A DNA stretch of 64,000 nt, taken from positions 239,545 to 303,544 of the forward strand of contig NZ_SHKO01000005.1 of the NCBI RefSeq assembly GCF_004217095.1. The letters are read 5' to 3'. Position numbers and translations under genes: made by a program. Shown in pieces: positions 17,736 through 26,737 of this stretch (the stretch's first letter is position 1; the number at the start of each line of letters is the position of its first letter). The DNA is from Advenella incenata (GTDB lineage: Bacteria; Pseudomonadota; Gammaproteobacteria; Burkholderiales; Burkholderiaceae_B). The notes under the pieces are model-generated. The model did no database searches, was not told where the DNA came from, and worked only from the letters and a program-made list of their open reading frames with translations.

Positions 17736-18671
17736 TTACCCGAAGAAGGCCATCAGCTCGCCGGCAACGGCATCAGGTTGTTCCTCGGGTAAAAAATGAC
17801 CGCATCGAGCAATCATGGCGGCGTGGACCTCTTTCGCGTAAGCTCGCAGTGGCCCAGCCATATCAGGGATGGAGCCTTGGTCTGCGCTGAGTGCAAGGAC
17901 TGGCATCTTCAGCTTGCCCTTTGCACTTAGCTCTCGGTTTTGGCGTGCCGACAACGGTACGGCACGGTAATACCCCAATCCGGCACGCAGGCCCCCATCT
18001 TTCTTGAAAACGCGCACATACTCGTCGATGTCGGCGTCGGTGAAGGTATTTGGATTGGCTGTCTTACGGCGCAGGAACCATTCAAGATATTCGCGCTCGC
18101 GTCCGGTGATCAGCACTTCGGGCAGGTCCGGTATCGAATGAAAGGCAAAATGCCAGGTGCGCCAGGCGCGGTCCGGTGCAATTGGCAAGGCGTCGGGCAG
18201 TGTGATACCAGGGATTCCTGCATCGAGCAGCGCCAGGTGCTTGATCTCGTCGCCAAAAAGCATTGCATAGGGGTAGGCTACCCAGGCACCGATATCGTGT
18301 GCGGCAAGTGCATACTGACAAATGTCGAGTTGCTCGAGTAATGCGTGAGTCATGATGGCCAGCGTTTGGGTATCGTAACCGTCAATGGGGCGGTCCGAGT
18401 CGCCTTGCCCGGGGATGTCTGGAGCAATGACGCGGTAGCGCTGTGCAAGTATAGGCATGATCTTGCGCCATGCGTACCCGCTCTGCGGATAGCCGGCAAG
18501 GAGTACGACGGTATCTCCGTCGGCTCTTCCGCCGATGACGTAATGAAGTCTGATCCCGTGAACGGTCTCGTACCGGTGCTCGAAGCCAGCCATGCCTGAT
18601 ACGGGCTGGGAGTTTGGTGTTGCTTCAATATATTCGGTCTCTAGCTGGGAAATGGTGTTTTGTGTTGACAT
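17736..18671 (-). CDS. Alpha/beta hydrolase, epoxide-hydrolase/haloalkane-dehalogenase type
   Basis: The 311-residue protein has the alpha/beta-hydrolase fold with HGIRLHYVIGG, the PGQGDSDRP turn, and LAAHDIGAW, which puts Asp126 at the nucleophile position. An aspartate nucleophile is typical of epoxide hydrolases and haloalkane dehalogenases, unlike the serine of esterases. The usual HGxP oxyanion motif is LAGYPQS here. The catalytic His is likely in ARCGHFLPEEQPD. The ATG has AAGGAG upstream. It lies after an MFS gene on the same strand. Confidence 0.85.
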   Translation of the reverse strand: MSTQNTISQLETEYIEATPNSQPVSGMAGFEHRYETVHGIRLHYVIGGRADGDTVVLLAGYPQSGYAWRKIMPILAQRYRVIAPDIPGQGDSDRPIDGYDTQTLAIMTHALLEQLDICQYALAAHDIGAWVAYPYAMLFGDEIKHLALLDAGIPGITLPDALPIAPDRAWRTWHFAFHSIPDLPEVLITGREREYLEWFLRRKTANPNTFTDADIDEYVRVFKKDGGLRAGLGYYRAVPLSARQNRELSAKGKLKMPVLALSADQGSIPDMAGPLRAYAKEVHAAMIARCGHFLPEEQPDAVAGELMAFFG

Positions 18672-18720
18672 GAAAATACTCCTTAAGGTGAAGGTCGCAA
18701 GAGCTGCGGCGATGGATAAT

Positions 18721-19929
18721 CTAACGTGGCGTTGAATGATTTCGTTCTGTGCACAGGCTGATCAGGGCGAGCACAGACAGGCCGAAACCGATCCAGTTAA
18801 TTAGCGTCCAGCCACCATTTGTGTAAGCCCAGGTGCCGAGGATTGAGCCTAACGCGCCTGCTGTAAAATAAGTAGCCATGAATAGGCCATTAAGCCGGCC
18901 GCGCGATTCCGGATCCAGCAAGAAGATGGAACGCTGTCCGAGCACAGCATGCACAGAAACACCAAAGCCAAGGAAAATCGCGCCCAAGGTGAGGCCCATA
19001 AGACCGATTACGCTTGCGGACGACCCCAATCGCCCAAATACAAAGCAAGCTGCAACGGCAAGCATGGCGATGCAGGTGGCAGATTTGTCCCAACCGCGAT
19101 CAGCCGCGTGGCCTGCCAGTGGAGCAGCCAAGGCGCTGGCTATGCCAGTAAGTGCAAACAGGGCGATATCGGTCTGGGAAAATTGGAAATTGTCGGCCAA
19201 CAGCAGGGGGACTGTGGTCCAGAAAAGGCTGAACGCACCGAACAGACAGGATTGATAAAAGGCCCGGCGGCGCAGAACAGGGGTGTGCCAGATCAACGGC
19301 CCCATGGATGCCAGTAGACTGCCATAGCGTAGCCCCTGTACCGGGTGGCGAACCGGCAGTGCGATCCGCAATACGGCAGCCAGAATTGCCATGGCTACAG
19401 CCGAGCCCAGGAATACCGTGCGCCACGACCCCACGCCGGTGATGAAGCTCGCTGCGGGCCGCGCGAACATGATCCCAAGCATCAGTCCGCCAGTAACAAT
19501 ACCGACAACGCGGCCCTGCAAAGCCGAGGGCGCAAGATGTACTGCGTAAAGCACTAATAGCTGCACGGTTACAGACCCAAGGCCGATCAGTACTCCCGCA
19601 GCCAGAAATGTGAACGCATGGGTAGCCGATGCCGTAGCAACCAGAGCAAGCGTGGCGACACCGAGAGTCGTGATGACCAAGCGCCGGTTCTCCATCAAAT
19701 CGCCCAGGGGCACTATCAACAATAACCCGATGCCATAGCCTACCTGCGTCACTGTTGCGACCAAGCCCGCAAACTGCACTGATAGGCCAAGTGAAACGGC
19801 GATCGGGCCGATCAGCGGCTGTGCATAGTAGATATTGGCAGCGATCATGCCGCAGGCGGTGGCGAGCAGCAGGAACACCCAACTGCCAGGTGCTTGAATC
19901 GCTTGCCCATGAATCGATGAAGTCTGCAT
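18721..19929 (-). CDS. MFS transporter (drug/solute exporter type)
   Basis: The 402-residue protein has 12 predicted membrane helices and the family loop motif near residues 73-84 (LGDLMENRRLVI). It fits the drug-resistance or sugar-efflux-like MFS group; the substrate is unknown. A palindrome GGAAATATTTATTTCC sits 17 bases upstream of its start and is matched by a near-identical one upstream of the neighbouring TetR gene, so this transporter is very probably repressed by that TetR protein. Confidence 0.9.
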   Translation of the reverse strand: MQTSSIHGQAIQAPGSWVFLLLATACGMIAANIYYAQPLIGPIAVSLGLSVQFAGLVATVTQVGYGIGLLLIVPLGDLMENRRLVITTLGVATLALVATASATHAFTFLAAGVLIGLGSVTVQLLVLYAVHLAPSALQGRVVGIVTGGLMLGIMFARPAASFITGVGSWRTVFLGSAVAMAILAAVLRIALPVRHPVQGLRYGSLLASMGPLIWHTPVLRRRAFYQSCLFGAFSLFWTTVPLLLADNFQFSQTDIALFALTGIASALAAPLAGHAADRGWDKSATCIAMLAVAACFVFGRLGSSASVIGLMGLTLGAIFLGFGVSVHAVLGQRSIFLLDPESRGRLNGLFMATYFTAGALGSILGTWAYTNGGWTLINWIGFGLSVLALISLCTERNHSTPR

Positions 19930-19945
19930 AAGAAGCCTTTAATAT

Positions 19946-19961
19946 GGAAATATTTATTTCC
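19946..19961. promoter_or_regulatory. TetR operator at the MFS gene promoter
   Basis: GGAAATATTTATTTCC is a 6-4-6 inverted repeat just upstream of the MFS start. The same half-sites GGAAAT and ATTTCC with a 4-base spacer recur at 20613-20628 upstream of the TetR gene. Two matching palindromes at the regulator and its neighbour make a strong operator candidate. Confidence 0.75.
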
Positions 19962-19978
19962 TAATTAGATAAAAAAAT

Positions 19979-20599
19979 TTAGACGACCGCGCGTATCGCC
20001 TCGTCCGCCGCCGCCACCATTTCGCTACGGCTGCGTCCGAGTTTCCCAATGACCCGGAACCCCTGCAACAGACACAGCAGACTGCGTGCCGCTGCGAAAG
20101 TGTCGATGGCAGGAGATACTGAACCATCTTCTTGCCCCTCACGGACGAAATCCCTCAACATGCGCTCCAGTCGCAACAAGCTATCTTCAACTCGATTTGC
20201 CATTTCTTCGTCGAATGTGGCTAGAGCCGTTGCACTGGCTGCGACTAGACATCCATGTGTGCCTTCGTTGCCAGAGGAAGACTCTGCGTAGAAATGCAGC
20301 ACGGCACGGATTTTGTCCAATCCACTTGTCTTGTCTTTGAGGCGGACTTGCAATTGGGTACTTCGCTGACTTGTATATCGATCGAAAGCCGCCAGAAAAA
20401 CAGTTCGCTTATCTTTGAAAGCTTTATATATGCTACCGGCGGTCAGGTTCATCGCAGAACAGAGATCCTCCACCGACGTTGCATGGTAGCCTCGCTTGCG
20501 GAACACCAAAATAGCCCCGTCGAGCGACGCGTCTATGTCGAATTCGCGGGGTCGCCCCGCACCACGGCGTGGCTGATGTGAGATATTTGATGAAGTCAT
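19979..20599 (-). CDS. TetR/AcrR-family transcriptional regulator
   Basis: The 206-residue protein has a TetR helix-turn-helix (DASLDGAILVFRKRGYHATSVEDLCSAMNLTAGSIYKAFKDKRTVFLAAFDRY) and a helical ligand-binding domain. It precedes the MFS gene on the same strand, with 49 bases between them. Matching GGAAAT-N4-ATTTCC palindromes precede both genes, so autoregulation and repression of the transporter are likely. The ligand is unknown but is probably the exported compound. Confidence 0.9.
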   Translation of the reverse strand: MTSSNISHQPRRGAGRPREFDIDASLDGAILVFRKRGYHATSVEDLCSAMNLTAGSIYKAFKDKRTVFLAAFDRYTSQRSTQLQVRLKDKTSGLDKIRAVLHFYAESSSGNEGTHGCLVAASATALATFDEEMANRVEDSLLRLERMLRDFVREGQEDGSVSPAIDTFAAARSLLCLLQGFRVIGKLGRSRSEMVAAADEAIRAVV

Positions 20600-20612
20600 G
20601 AGCGCAATTATA

Positions 20613-20628
20613 GGAAATAATCATTTCC
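20613..20628. promoter_or_regulatory. TetR operator at its own promoter
   Basis: GGAAATAATCATTTCC lies 14 bases upstream of the TetR start and is the second copy of the 6-4-6 inverted repeat found at the MFS promoter. Confidence 0.72.
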
Positions 20629-20639
20629 AAATCAAGTTA

Positions 20640-21162
20640 AACAGACCCCCATCCCATATAAGGTGCTTCAGTGATAGAAAAACGCAAGCTGTCATACTGA
20701 CAACGCCAACTGTTGTCATAAGCCGATTTCTATATTTTCAGCGCACTGTGGCATCGCCAGATTTAACGATGATGTTTTCCACGACGCCGGCTCCAGCGCG
20801 ACGGAAAGCTGCGGCGGTTTTGTGTTCAGAGGATTCGAAACACATTACAGCCTGTTCAAATGTCAAAACTCAATTACCACATATCGTAAAAATTTTTTGA
20901 GCCTTCCATGGTGCGATACTGCCCTCCGCGGCCCAGAATATTATCCTTGTACTGTTTTACCGCCGGCCCCATTTTCCTGGTTAATCGCAAGAGCGAAGAG
21001 GTTTACCCAATCCGTGATTGAAATAGGATCAGGCAAATTTTCCCCAGTTATAGATGTAGTCAGCAACTTGTGCTATGTTGCCGCCCGACGTCTTACCTTG
21101 AATGGTCCTGGCAGCAAGCCCTCGGCGTACATCCACGCGCGAAGCAATCGTGCATGGCGCCC
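20640..21162. other. Gene-free stretch with decayed coding remnants
   Basis: No intact gene is visible. On the minus strand, 20749-20845 reads HKTAAAFRRAGAGVVENIIVKSGDA up to a stop, which looks like the tail of a lost gene that I cannot name. The stretch leads into repeat copy B, so it is probably debris from earlier mobile-element events. Confidence 0.4.
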
Positions 21163-21385
21163 CATATCTTTACGAAGAATTGTTCAGAACTGAGTGACGA
21201 AAGTTCAGAACTCAATAACAATCGATAACCCCCTATCGAAGTTTCGGAATATCGATATTGGCTTTCTTAAAAAAACAACTAATTATAAGATTCTAGTTTT
21301 CTTGAATTGATATCCAATTTTTTTCTCGAATGATATTTTACGAATTTGGGTTTCATTAATTGATATGGAACAAAATGCTGTTCCT
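21163..21385. repeat. Repeat copy B: IS21-like end joined to a full Tn7-like left-end sequence
   Basis: This copy has the two TTCAGAACT-type repeats, then the inverted repeat TCGATA/TATCGA (21222-21239) around ACCCCC, then four TGATAT-containing sites: AATATCGATATTG, AATTGATATCC, AATGATATTTTAC and TTGATATGGAAC. It aligns with copy C (47262-47465) through its whole length. The stem base pair that differs from copies A and C is changed on both sides, so pairing is kept. No transposase gene is near this copy. Confidence 0.75.
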
Positions 21386-21398
21386 CCAAACCCTATTT

Positions 21399-21695
21399 CT
21401 ACTCTGTATCCGTTCCTTCTACGAGCGTGGCGTTGTATTGAGCACCCAGGAACCGGTGCTGTGCTGCTTTTTGGTAGGCATCGCTGTAGTACCACTCCTT
21501 TGCTGCAGCCATACTGCCAAATTTAAGAATTACGGTACCTTCTGTTTTAACCCCCTCAAGTGTTTCCTGTTTCCCATAAGCCACAAGAAAATCAACCAGC
21601 GTCTCTTTGAAAGAGTCGCCAACCTCTTGTGAATATTGTGCCAGGCTGGCCTTGTTAGTTGTCATTACTCGTTGAAAAACGATATAAGCGCTCAT
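21399..21695 (-). CDS. DUF1330 family protein
   Basis: The 98-residue protein has the ferredoxin-like DUF1330 pattern: YIVFQRVMTTNKASLAQYSQEVGDSF, then EGTVILKFGSMAAAKEWYYSDAYQKAAQHR and a short end. Members are small cytoplasmic proteins of unknown function, related to dimeric alpha-beta barrels. AAGGT precedes the ATG. It begins a minus-strand group with an ABM-like protein and a heme-binding-like protein upstream. Confidence 0.85.
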   Translation of the reverse strand: MSAYIVFQRVMTTNKASLAQYSQEVGDSFKETLVDFLVAYGKQETLEGVKTEGTVILKFGSMAAAKEWYYSDAYQKAAQHRFLGAQYNATLVEGTDTE

Positions 21696-21741
21696 TTGTT
21701 TTACCTTATTAATAACCGTTCGTTGAAAATTGTGTGCGTCT

Positions 21742-22140
21742 TTACGGCAGAGGTCGCAAGATTGACACTTCGGGGGCGCCGCTTAAAAGCGGTTTGAGCA
21801 CATTTAAAAAATTTTTCGATTCCGGCAGTTTCTCGAAAGTACTAAATGCATCTTTATTTCGAAAACTTTCAAATGCGATGTAGACATCGGGGTCTGCGGT
21901 GGCAAGCACTCGAAAGTCAACAACCTCGGAATGTTGACGACTTACCGCGACACGATCCTTAATGATCCGCAAGAACTGGGTACGGCTTTCCTGCCGAATT
22001 GGAAGCTTCACGAGCAGGCCGTAGCTGGCTGCATCAAGAGCGGTTGAGACCGAGTCCGGCGATTGGGCGCCAGCAGTGGACGGCAGGATCATGGGCGCAG
22101 CGACGACGAGCGACAGTGCACATAAGAGCGTTTTTTTCAT
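21742..22140 (-). CDS. Exported antibiotic-biosynthesis-monooxygenase (ABM) domain protein
   Basis: The 132-residue product has an N-terminal signal peptide (to about STAGAQS) followed by a dimeric alpha-beta barrel of the ABM/putative quinol monooxygenase group: GLLVKLPIRQESRTQFLRIIKDRVAVSRQ, VDFRVLATADPDVYIAFESFRNKDAFSTF. Most family members lack signal peptides, so a periplasmic location is notable. AAGGATAT precedes the ATG. Together with the DUF1330 neighbour it belongs to the same fold superfamily. Confidence 0.78.
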   Translation of the reverse strand: MKKTLLCALSLVVAAPMILPSTAGAQSPDSVSTALDAASYGLLVKLPIRQESRTQFLRIIKDRVAVSRQHSEVVDFRVLATADPDVYIAFESFRNKDAFSTFEKLPESKNFLNVLKPLLSGAPEVSILRPLP

Positions 22141-22212
22141 TTGTATATCCTTGTAGATGGATGCAGACTATTTATCTGTAAATAGCCTGCATTTTTCGTA
22201 AAATTCGCCTCG

Positions 22213-22635
22213 TTATAGAAAACCGGCGTTACGCAGCGCCTCTTCGGCAGCCTCGTGGTCCTGGACAGAGGTGCCGCCAGAGATACCGATACCGCCCACA
22301 AGGCGTTCATCATGGATGATGGGCACGCCGCCGCCCACCGGTGTCATGCGCGGATGATGGGCCAGCCCAGCCACGGTGGGATCTGCCATGTACTGGTTCC
22401 ATTGATGCGTGGACATGCCAAACGAGGCAGCCGTCCAGGCCTTGTCAGTGGCAACACCCACGGTGAGAAAAGGAGCCGTATCTGCGCGCTCAAAAGCACG
22501 CAGGTGACCTCCCGCATCGGTGATCGCGATGGTCGCAGCGAATCCTCGCGCGGCACAGGCGCGGCGCGCTTCGGCCAGCAATGCCTGTGCGGCTTCCAGA
22601 CTGATCGTTGCCGTGTCGATAATTTTCTGTGTCAT
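22213..22635 (-). CDS. GlcG/HbpS family heme-binding-like protein
   Basis: The 140-residue protein has the GlcG/HbpS (PduO C-terminal-like) fold, with SLEAAQALLAEARRACAARGFAATIAITDAGGHLRAFERAD and VPIIHDERLVGGIGISGGTSVQDHEAAEEAL. HbpS in Streptomyces binds heme and senses oxidative stress, while many other members have no known role. It starts just downstream of the dehydrogenase gene on the same strand. Confidence 0.85.
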   Translation of the reverse strand: MTQKIIDTATISLEAAQALLAEARRACAARGFAATIAITDAGGHLRAFERADTAPFLTVGVATDKAWTAASFGMSTHQWNQYMADPTVAGLAHHPRMTPVGGGVPIIHDERLVGGIGISGGTSVQDHEAAEEALRNAGFL

Positions 22636-22660
22636 ATGCTTGCTTCCTTTTCAGTCAGGT

Positions 22661-23674
22661 TCAGGCGTTGGCAATCACAACTTTGCCGATCATGTCTCCA
22701 GCCTCGACCAGAGCATGTGCGTGTCTCAGACTTGCCGCACTGATGCCGTCGATGCGCTGGGTCATGGTGTGCTTGATGTCTCCCCGATCAACCAGTTCGG
22801 CCACTCGGCGCAGCAAGGCATGTTGGCGACTGATGGTGCCGGTGGTGAACATGGCTCGGGTGAACATCAGCTCCCAGTGGATTGAAATGGACTTGCCTTT
22901 GAATGGTCCGATATCCAGATCCACCGGGTCGTCGATGAGCGCGAACTGGCCCTCGGGACGCAACACGGCGGCGATCTGTGGAACATAGACGGCGCTTTGA
23001 TTTAGTCCAACGACATGAGTGACCTGCTGGATGCCGAGCTCGGCCAATTGCGGCGCCCACGGCTGGCGGTGATCAATCACGTGATGCGCGCCATGCTCTA
23101 GAACCCATTGACGAGTCTGCGGGCGCGAAGCTGTGCCGATAACAGTCATGCCCGTTAACGTGCGTGCCAATTGGGTCAGGATGGAGCCTACGCCGCCTGC
23201 CGCGCCGATGATCAGCAGGATGTTGTTGTCGGTCGGATCTGCCGCCTGAACACGTAGACGGTCAAACAACAATTCCCAGGCAGTGATGGCCGTCAGCGGC
23301 AGCGATGCGGCTTCGGCGAAATCCAGCGAGACTGGCATCGGCCCGACGATGCGCTCGTCCACGGCCTGCAGTTCGCTGTTGCTGCCCGGCCGCGTGATGT
23401 CACCGGAATACCACACGCGATCACCTTGCTTGAAGCGGGTCACCCGCGGTCCTGTGCCACGAACGATGCCTGCGGCATCCCAGCCAAGGATACGAGATCC
23501 ACTCGCAGGAATATCGCCCCCGAGCCGAACCTTGGTATCAACCGGATTGACCGATACCGCTTTGACTTCGACCAGCAGGTCGTAGTCACGCAGTTCGGGG
23601 GTCGGCACCTCAATGTCTTGCAGGGCCTGCGGGTTGCTGATTGGATGATTTTGAGAAAAGCCTATTGCCTTCAT
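22661..23674 (-). CDS. Zinc-type alcohol dehydrogenase family / quinone oxidoreductase-like protein
   Basis: The 337-residue medium-chain dehydrogenase/reductase has the GroES-like N-terminal half (VNPVDTKVRLGG, LGWDAAGIVRGTGPRVTRFKQGDRVWYSG) and an NAD(P)-binding half (LLIIGAAGGVGSILTQLAR). It lacks the catalytic-zinc cysteine pattern and fits the ZADH/quinone-reductase subgroup that reduces activated double bonds with NADPH. AAAGGAG precedes the ATG. Its first codons and upstream region are duplicated at 25394-25745. Confidence 0.88.
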   Translation of the reverse strand: MKAIGFSQNHPISNPQALQDIEVPTPELRDYDLLVEVKAVSVNPVDTKVRLGGDIPASGSRILGWDAAGIVRGTGPRVTRFKQGDRVWYSGDITRPGSNSELQAVDERIVGPMPVSLDFAEAASLPLTAITAWELLFDRLRVQAADPTDNNILLIIGAAGGVGSILTQLARTLTGMTVIGTASRPQTRQWVLEHGAHHVIDHRQPWAPQLAELGIQQVTHVVGLNQSAVYVPQIAAVLRPEGQFALIDDPVDLDIGPFKGKSISIHWELMFTRAMFTTGTISRQHALLRRVAELVDRGDIKHTMTQRIDGISAASLRHAHALVEAGDMIGKVVIANA

Positions 23675-23855
23675 GAGAAAGCTCCTTTGATAATTGGAAG
23701 AGAACGAGATCCCGTAAGGCCATTAGCTGTCGGGGATAGAAGAGCTTCATGTTATTCTTCTTCAATTTGCAGATAAACCCACTTAAAACCAAAACACTTT
23801 CTGTAATTCAATGAAAATCATTCGACTAGATCACGTTCAGATCTTGCTCCACTAA
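23675..23855 (+). pseudogene. Duplicated promoter region with truncated LysR gene start
   Basis: This region is a diverged copy of 25580-25760. It contains an ATG at 23811 followed by MKIIRLDHVQILLH and a stop, matching the first residues MKIIRLDDIQIF of the intact LysR gene at 25716. The intact dehydrogenase thus sits beside a broken LysR start, and the intact LysR beside a broken dehydrogenase. Bases 23856-24154 after it hold no intact gene. Confidence 0.75.
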
Positions 23856-24154
23856 GAGCACTGGCGCTCTCCGTACAGATCAAACAATGGGCTCTGCTCT
23901 TGCATGCGGCGAAGATTGTGAAGCGTCGGTGCGACGATGGTCGATTATGCTTTTACCGACCAATTCGCCCTTGCTCCAAGGGAGCATTACAGTGTTTGCG
24001 TCAATGCTTCGAGGGAACTCTTCAACAGCGTGTCCAAAAGCGCATCCCGTTTGACCACGCACGCTGATCCGTCTGAACCACAGCGGCGCTGGCGGCGTAA
24101 AAGCTCAGGTCGATATGGCTCAAACGGATCAGAGGTTTCAGGTTGTCTTCGATG

Positions 24155-25342
24155 TCAGTGGGTTGGAGCCGGGGCAGCGTCGATTTTCACGCGCAGCAGG
24201 CTGTAGGGTTTGTCGCGCAGATCCTTGCCATCATGGAAGCCTGCCTGACGTTGGAGTTGGTTTGCGATGAAATACAGGTAACCGTCAGGCCCGATAGACA
24301 GCGTGTCCGGCCACAAAACCCGGGGATCGTGGACGATGGTCTCCCAGCTTGCGTCAACCCTAAGCTTGCGGATGCTGTTATGTTCATAATCTCCCGCGTA
24401 TACGGCACCTTCGGCGTCAGCTTCAAGGCCGTCAGAGGCACCTTTTTCACCCAGATCTTTCACCGCTGCGGCCAGTTGGGCTTCGCTGACGTTCGGATCC
24501 CGCAGCAGCGCGGTAGGCACGGAGTACAGGTGGCGGCTGGACAAAGGACAGAAATATAGCGTTTTACCATCGGGAGACAGCGCAATGCCATCGGATGCCA
24601 CAGTCAATGTCTTGCGTTTGCCGTCTGAGTCTTTGGTGATGAGTGCCTGCTGCCCTTCGACCACCGGTATGAACGCCGGATCCGGAGAGGTTGATTTGGC
24701 GCCGTTCAGACGCCGTACGGCTTTGCCGCTGGCGATGTCAATCACGATAATGGCGCCAGGGCCAGAGATGGATGAGTCGGTGACGTATACCGTACCTTCC
24801 TTACCAATACGAAAGTCAAAGCGCATGTCGTTCACATAGGTGCTGGACAGCATCACGTTAGCCGGAAACACCAGGGTTTTGACGATCTTGTTGGTGGCCA
24901 AATCCACCGCCACCAGTTTCGCGCCGCCTGCCTTCGGGGCAGCAAAACCGGGTGCCGCGGTATCTAGCAGCCAGACGCGACCCTTGCCATCGGCAACCAC
25001 GCTCTGCACGCTAATCAGGCCTTTGGCCGGATCTTTGGTATCCTCGCGGTTGAATGCCGCATCGGGATAGGGATAGACTTGACCCTCACGGATTTCGCCG
25101 ACCGTGAACGCAACATCATCTCCCCATTTCGGGTAGTTTACAAAGATGCGTCCGTTATCGGTGACGGTGATGCCGGTGGGCATCGCGTCATGGAAGGCGA
25201 ATACCTGATCGAGCTGGCCAATAGTTTTATCTGTCGCAGCATGTGCAGGCAATGATGAGGATTCGGTGGCGAAGCTGGTCTGGCTTGCTGCTGCCACCGC
25301 AATGGCAAAGACAGATGTGAAGAAACGAGATTTCATAAGCAT
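24155..25342 (-). CDS. Major royal jelly / yellow-like beta-propeller protein, exported
   Basis: The 395-residue protein has a signal peptide (cleavage near SFATES) and a six-bladed propeller of the MRJP/yellow family: FHDAMPTGITVTDNGRIFVNYPKW, DGKGRVWLLDTAAPG, STYVNDMRFDF, VTDSSISGPGAIIVIDIASG, SDGLEADAEGAVYAGDYEHNSIRKL, DTLSIGPDGYLYFIANQL. Bacterial members are periplasmic and mostly uncharacterised; insect ones include dopachrome-conversion proteins. GGAG precedes the ATG. It lies between the two halves of the duplicated dehydrogenase/LysR module. Confidence 0.87.
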   Translation of the reverse strand: MLMKSRFFTSVFAIAVAAASQTSFATESSSLPAHAATDKTIGQLDQVFAFHDAMPTGITVTDNGRIFVNYPKWGDDVAFTVGEIREGQVYPYPDAAFNREDTKDPAKGLISVQSVVADGKGRVWLLDTAAPGFAAPKAGGAKLVAVDLATNKIVKTLVFPANVMLSSTYVNDMRFDFRIGKEGTVYVTDSSISGPGAIIVIDIASGKAVRRLNGAKSTSPDPAFIPVVEGQQALITKDSDGKRKTLTVASDGIALSPDGKTLYFCPLSSRHLYSVPTALLRDPNVSEAQLAAAVKDLGEKGASDGLEADAEGAVYAGDYEHNSIRKLRVDASWETIVHDPRVLWPDTLSIGPDGYLYFIANQLQRQAGFHDGKDLRDKPYSLLRVKIDAAPAPTH

Positions 25343-25393
25343 GTGGGCTCCTAGGCCTGCTGTAACAGGTCTGTTGAATAATTGAAATGACTG

Positions 25394-25579
25394 TCAGAAA
25401 CCTTCCAGGATGATCTTGCCAGTGGCCTTGCCGCTATCGATGAGCGCGTAGGCGTGGGCGTGACGCAGATTTTCCAGACTAATAGTCCCGAAATGCTCAC
25501 TCAACGTAGACACCTCGATATTTTGCAAGGCCTGCGGGTTGCTGATGGGATGATTTTGAGAAAAGCCTATTGCCTTCAT
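25394..25579 (-). pseudogene. Internally deleted copy of the zinc-type dehydrogenase
   Basis: The 61-codon frame begins MKAIGFSQNHPISNPQALQ, identical to the start of the dehydrogenase at 23674, and then jumps to LENLRHAHAYALIDSGKATGKIILEGF, which matches the C-terminal end of that protein (LRHAHALVEAGDMIGKVVIANA). About 280 residues of the centre are missing but the frame is kept. Both the GroES-like active site and the NAD(P)-binding fold are absent, so it cannot be an active enzyme. Confidence 0.85.
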
Positions 25580-25715
25580 GAAATTATTCCTTTAATAATC
25601 TGAAGAGAACGAGATCCCGTAATGCTATTCACTGTCCGGGATGGAAGAGCTTCATGTTATTCTTCTTCAATCTGCAGATAAACCCAATGAAAATCAAAAC
25701 ACTTTCTGTGATTCA

Positions 25716-26648
25716 ATGAAAATCATTCGACTTGATGACATTCAGATCTTTGTGCGTACGGCAGACGCCGGCAGTTTCTCGGAAGCCGCACGCCAGCTGA
25801 ACATCGCGCCCGGACAAGCGAGCGCTTGTGTGCAAAGGCTCGAGAAGGCCCTGGACATCCGCTTGTTCACGCGCTCCACGCGCAGCATGCAACTATCGGA
25901 GGCCGGTGAGCGCTATTTGCCGCATGCGCGGCTTATGGTGGACGCGCAGGAGCAAGGCGACCTGGCCTTGGCTGGCGGTCGATCGGCACTGACCGGCCCG
26001 CTGCGGCTATCGGTCCCCTCCGACTTCGGACGCAACATACTGTTGCCGTGGCTGGACGACTTCCAGCACCAGCATCCAGGCCTGTCGTTGCAACTGAAAA
26101 TGAGCGACCGAGCCGCCGACCTCATCCGCCAGCCGCTGGATGCCGTCGTGCGCTATGGTACGCTGCCCGATTCATCGCTTCTGGCCCTGGTTCTGGCCGG
26201 TAACAACCGGCGTGCGCTGTGCGCCGCACCTGCCTACATCGAACGGCACGGCGCCCCGGCCAAGCCCGATGACCTGCGGCGGCACAACTGCCTTCGTTAC
26301 GTATGGAGCGAACAAGTCCATGAACGCTGGCGCTTTACCTTGCCCGGCGGCGAACGTACTGTGGCGGTCACGGGCAACCGCGTTAGCGATGATGCCGATG
26401 CAGTTCGCCGCTGGGCCATCGCCGGAGAAGGTCTGGTCTACAAATCACGACTGGATCTCATCGACGATCTGAAGGCGGGGCGGCTGGTGGAGTTGTTTCC
26501 ACCAAATCATTGCGAGCCCGCGCCATTGAACCTGATCTGTGCCCACCGCTCGCGGCTGACGCCCGCAATCAACGCATTACATCGTTTCCTGAGGGAACGG
26601 TGCGACACCTTGCTGAGCAGCCATCCACCGCGAGACGACATTGGCTAA
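25716..26648 (+). CDS. LysR-family transcriptional regulator
   Basis: The 310-residue protein has a LysR DNA-binding domain (IQIFVRTADAGSFSEAARQLNIAPGQASACVQRLEKALDIRLFTRSTR) and a substrate-binding-like domain of the CrgA/PA-type group. The start at MKIIRL is chosen from the usual LysR spacing; the longer frame adds 25 residues. It is divergent from the deleted dehydrogenase copy. Its natural target is probably the intact dehydrogenase at 22661, whose promoter is a copy of this region. Confidence 0.9.
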   Translation: MKIIRLDDIQIFVRTADAGSFSEAARQLNIAPGQASACVQRLEKALDIRLFTRSTRSMQLSEAGERYLPHARLMVDAQEQGDLALAGGRSALTGPLRLSVPSDFGRNILLPWLDDFQHQHPGLSLQLKMSDRAADLIRQPLDAVVRYGTLPDSSLLALVLAGNNRRALCAAPAYIERHGAPAKPDDLRRHNCLRYVWSEQVHERWRFTLPGGERTVAVTGNRVSDDADAVRRWAIAGEGLVYKSRLDLIDDLKAGRLVELFPPNHCEPAPLNLICAHRSRLTPAINALHRFLRERCDTLLSSHPPRDDIG

Positions 26649-26737
26649 ATTGACCAGGCAGCTCGACGTACGCCCGAAGCAAATTCACATGAGGCAAGCG
26701 CAGATACAAGCTATTGGACGCGACAGCTAGTGCAACG

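Noticed and set aside
20598..21193. Several plus-strand frames of 60-120 codons in the gap before copy B
   Set aside because: No ribosome sites, no domain pattern, overlapping repeats; treated as noncoding debris.
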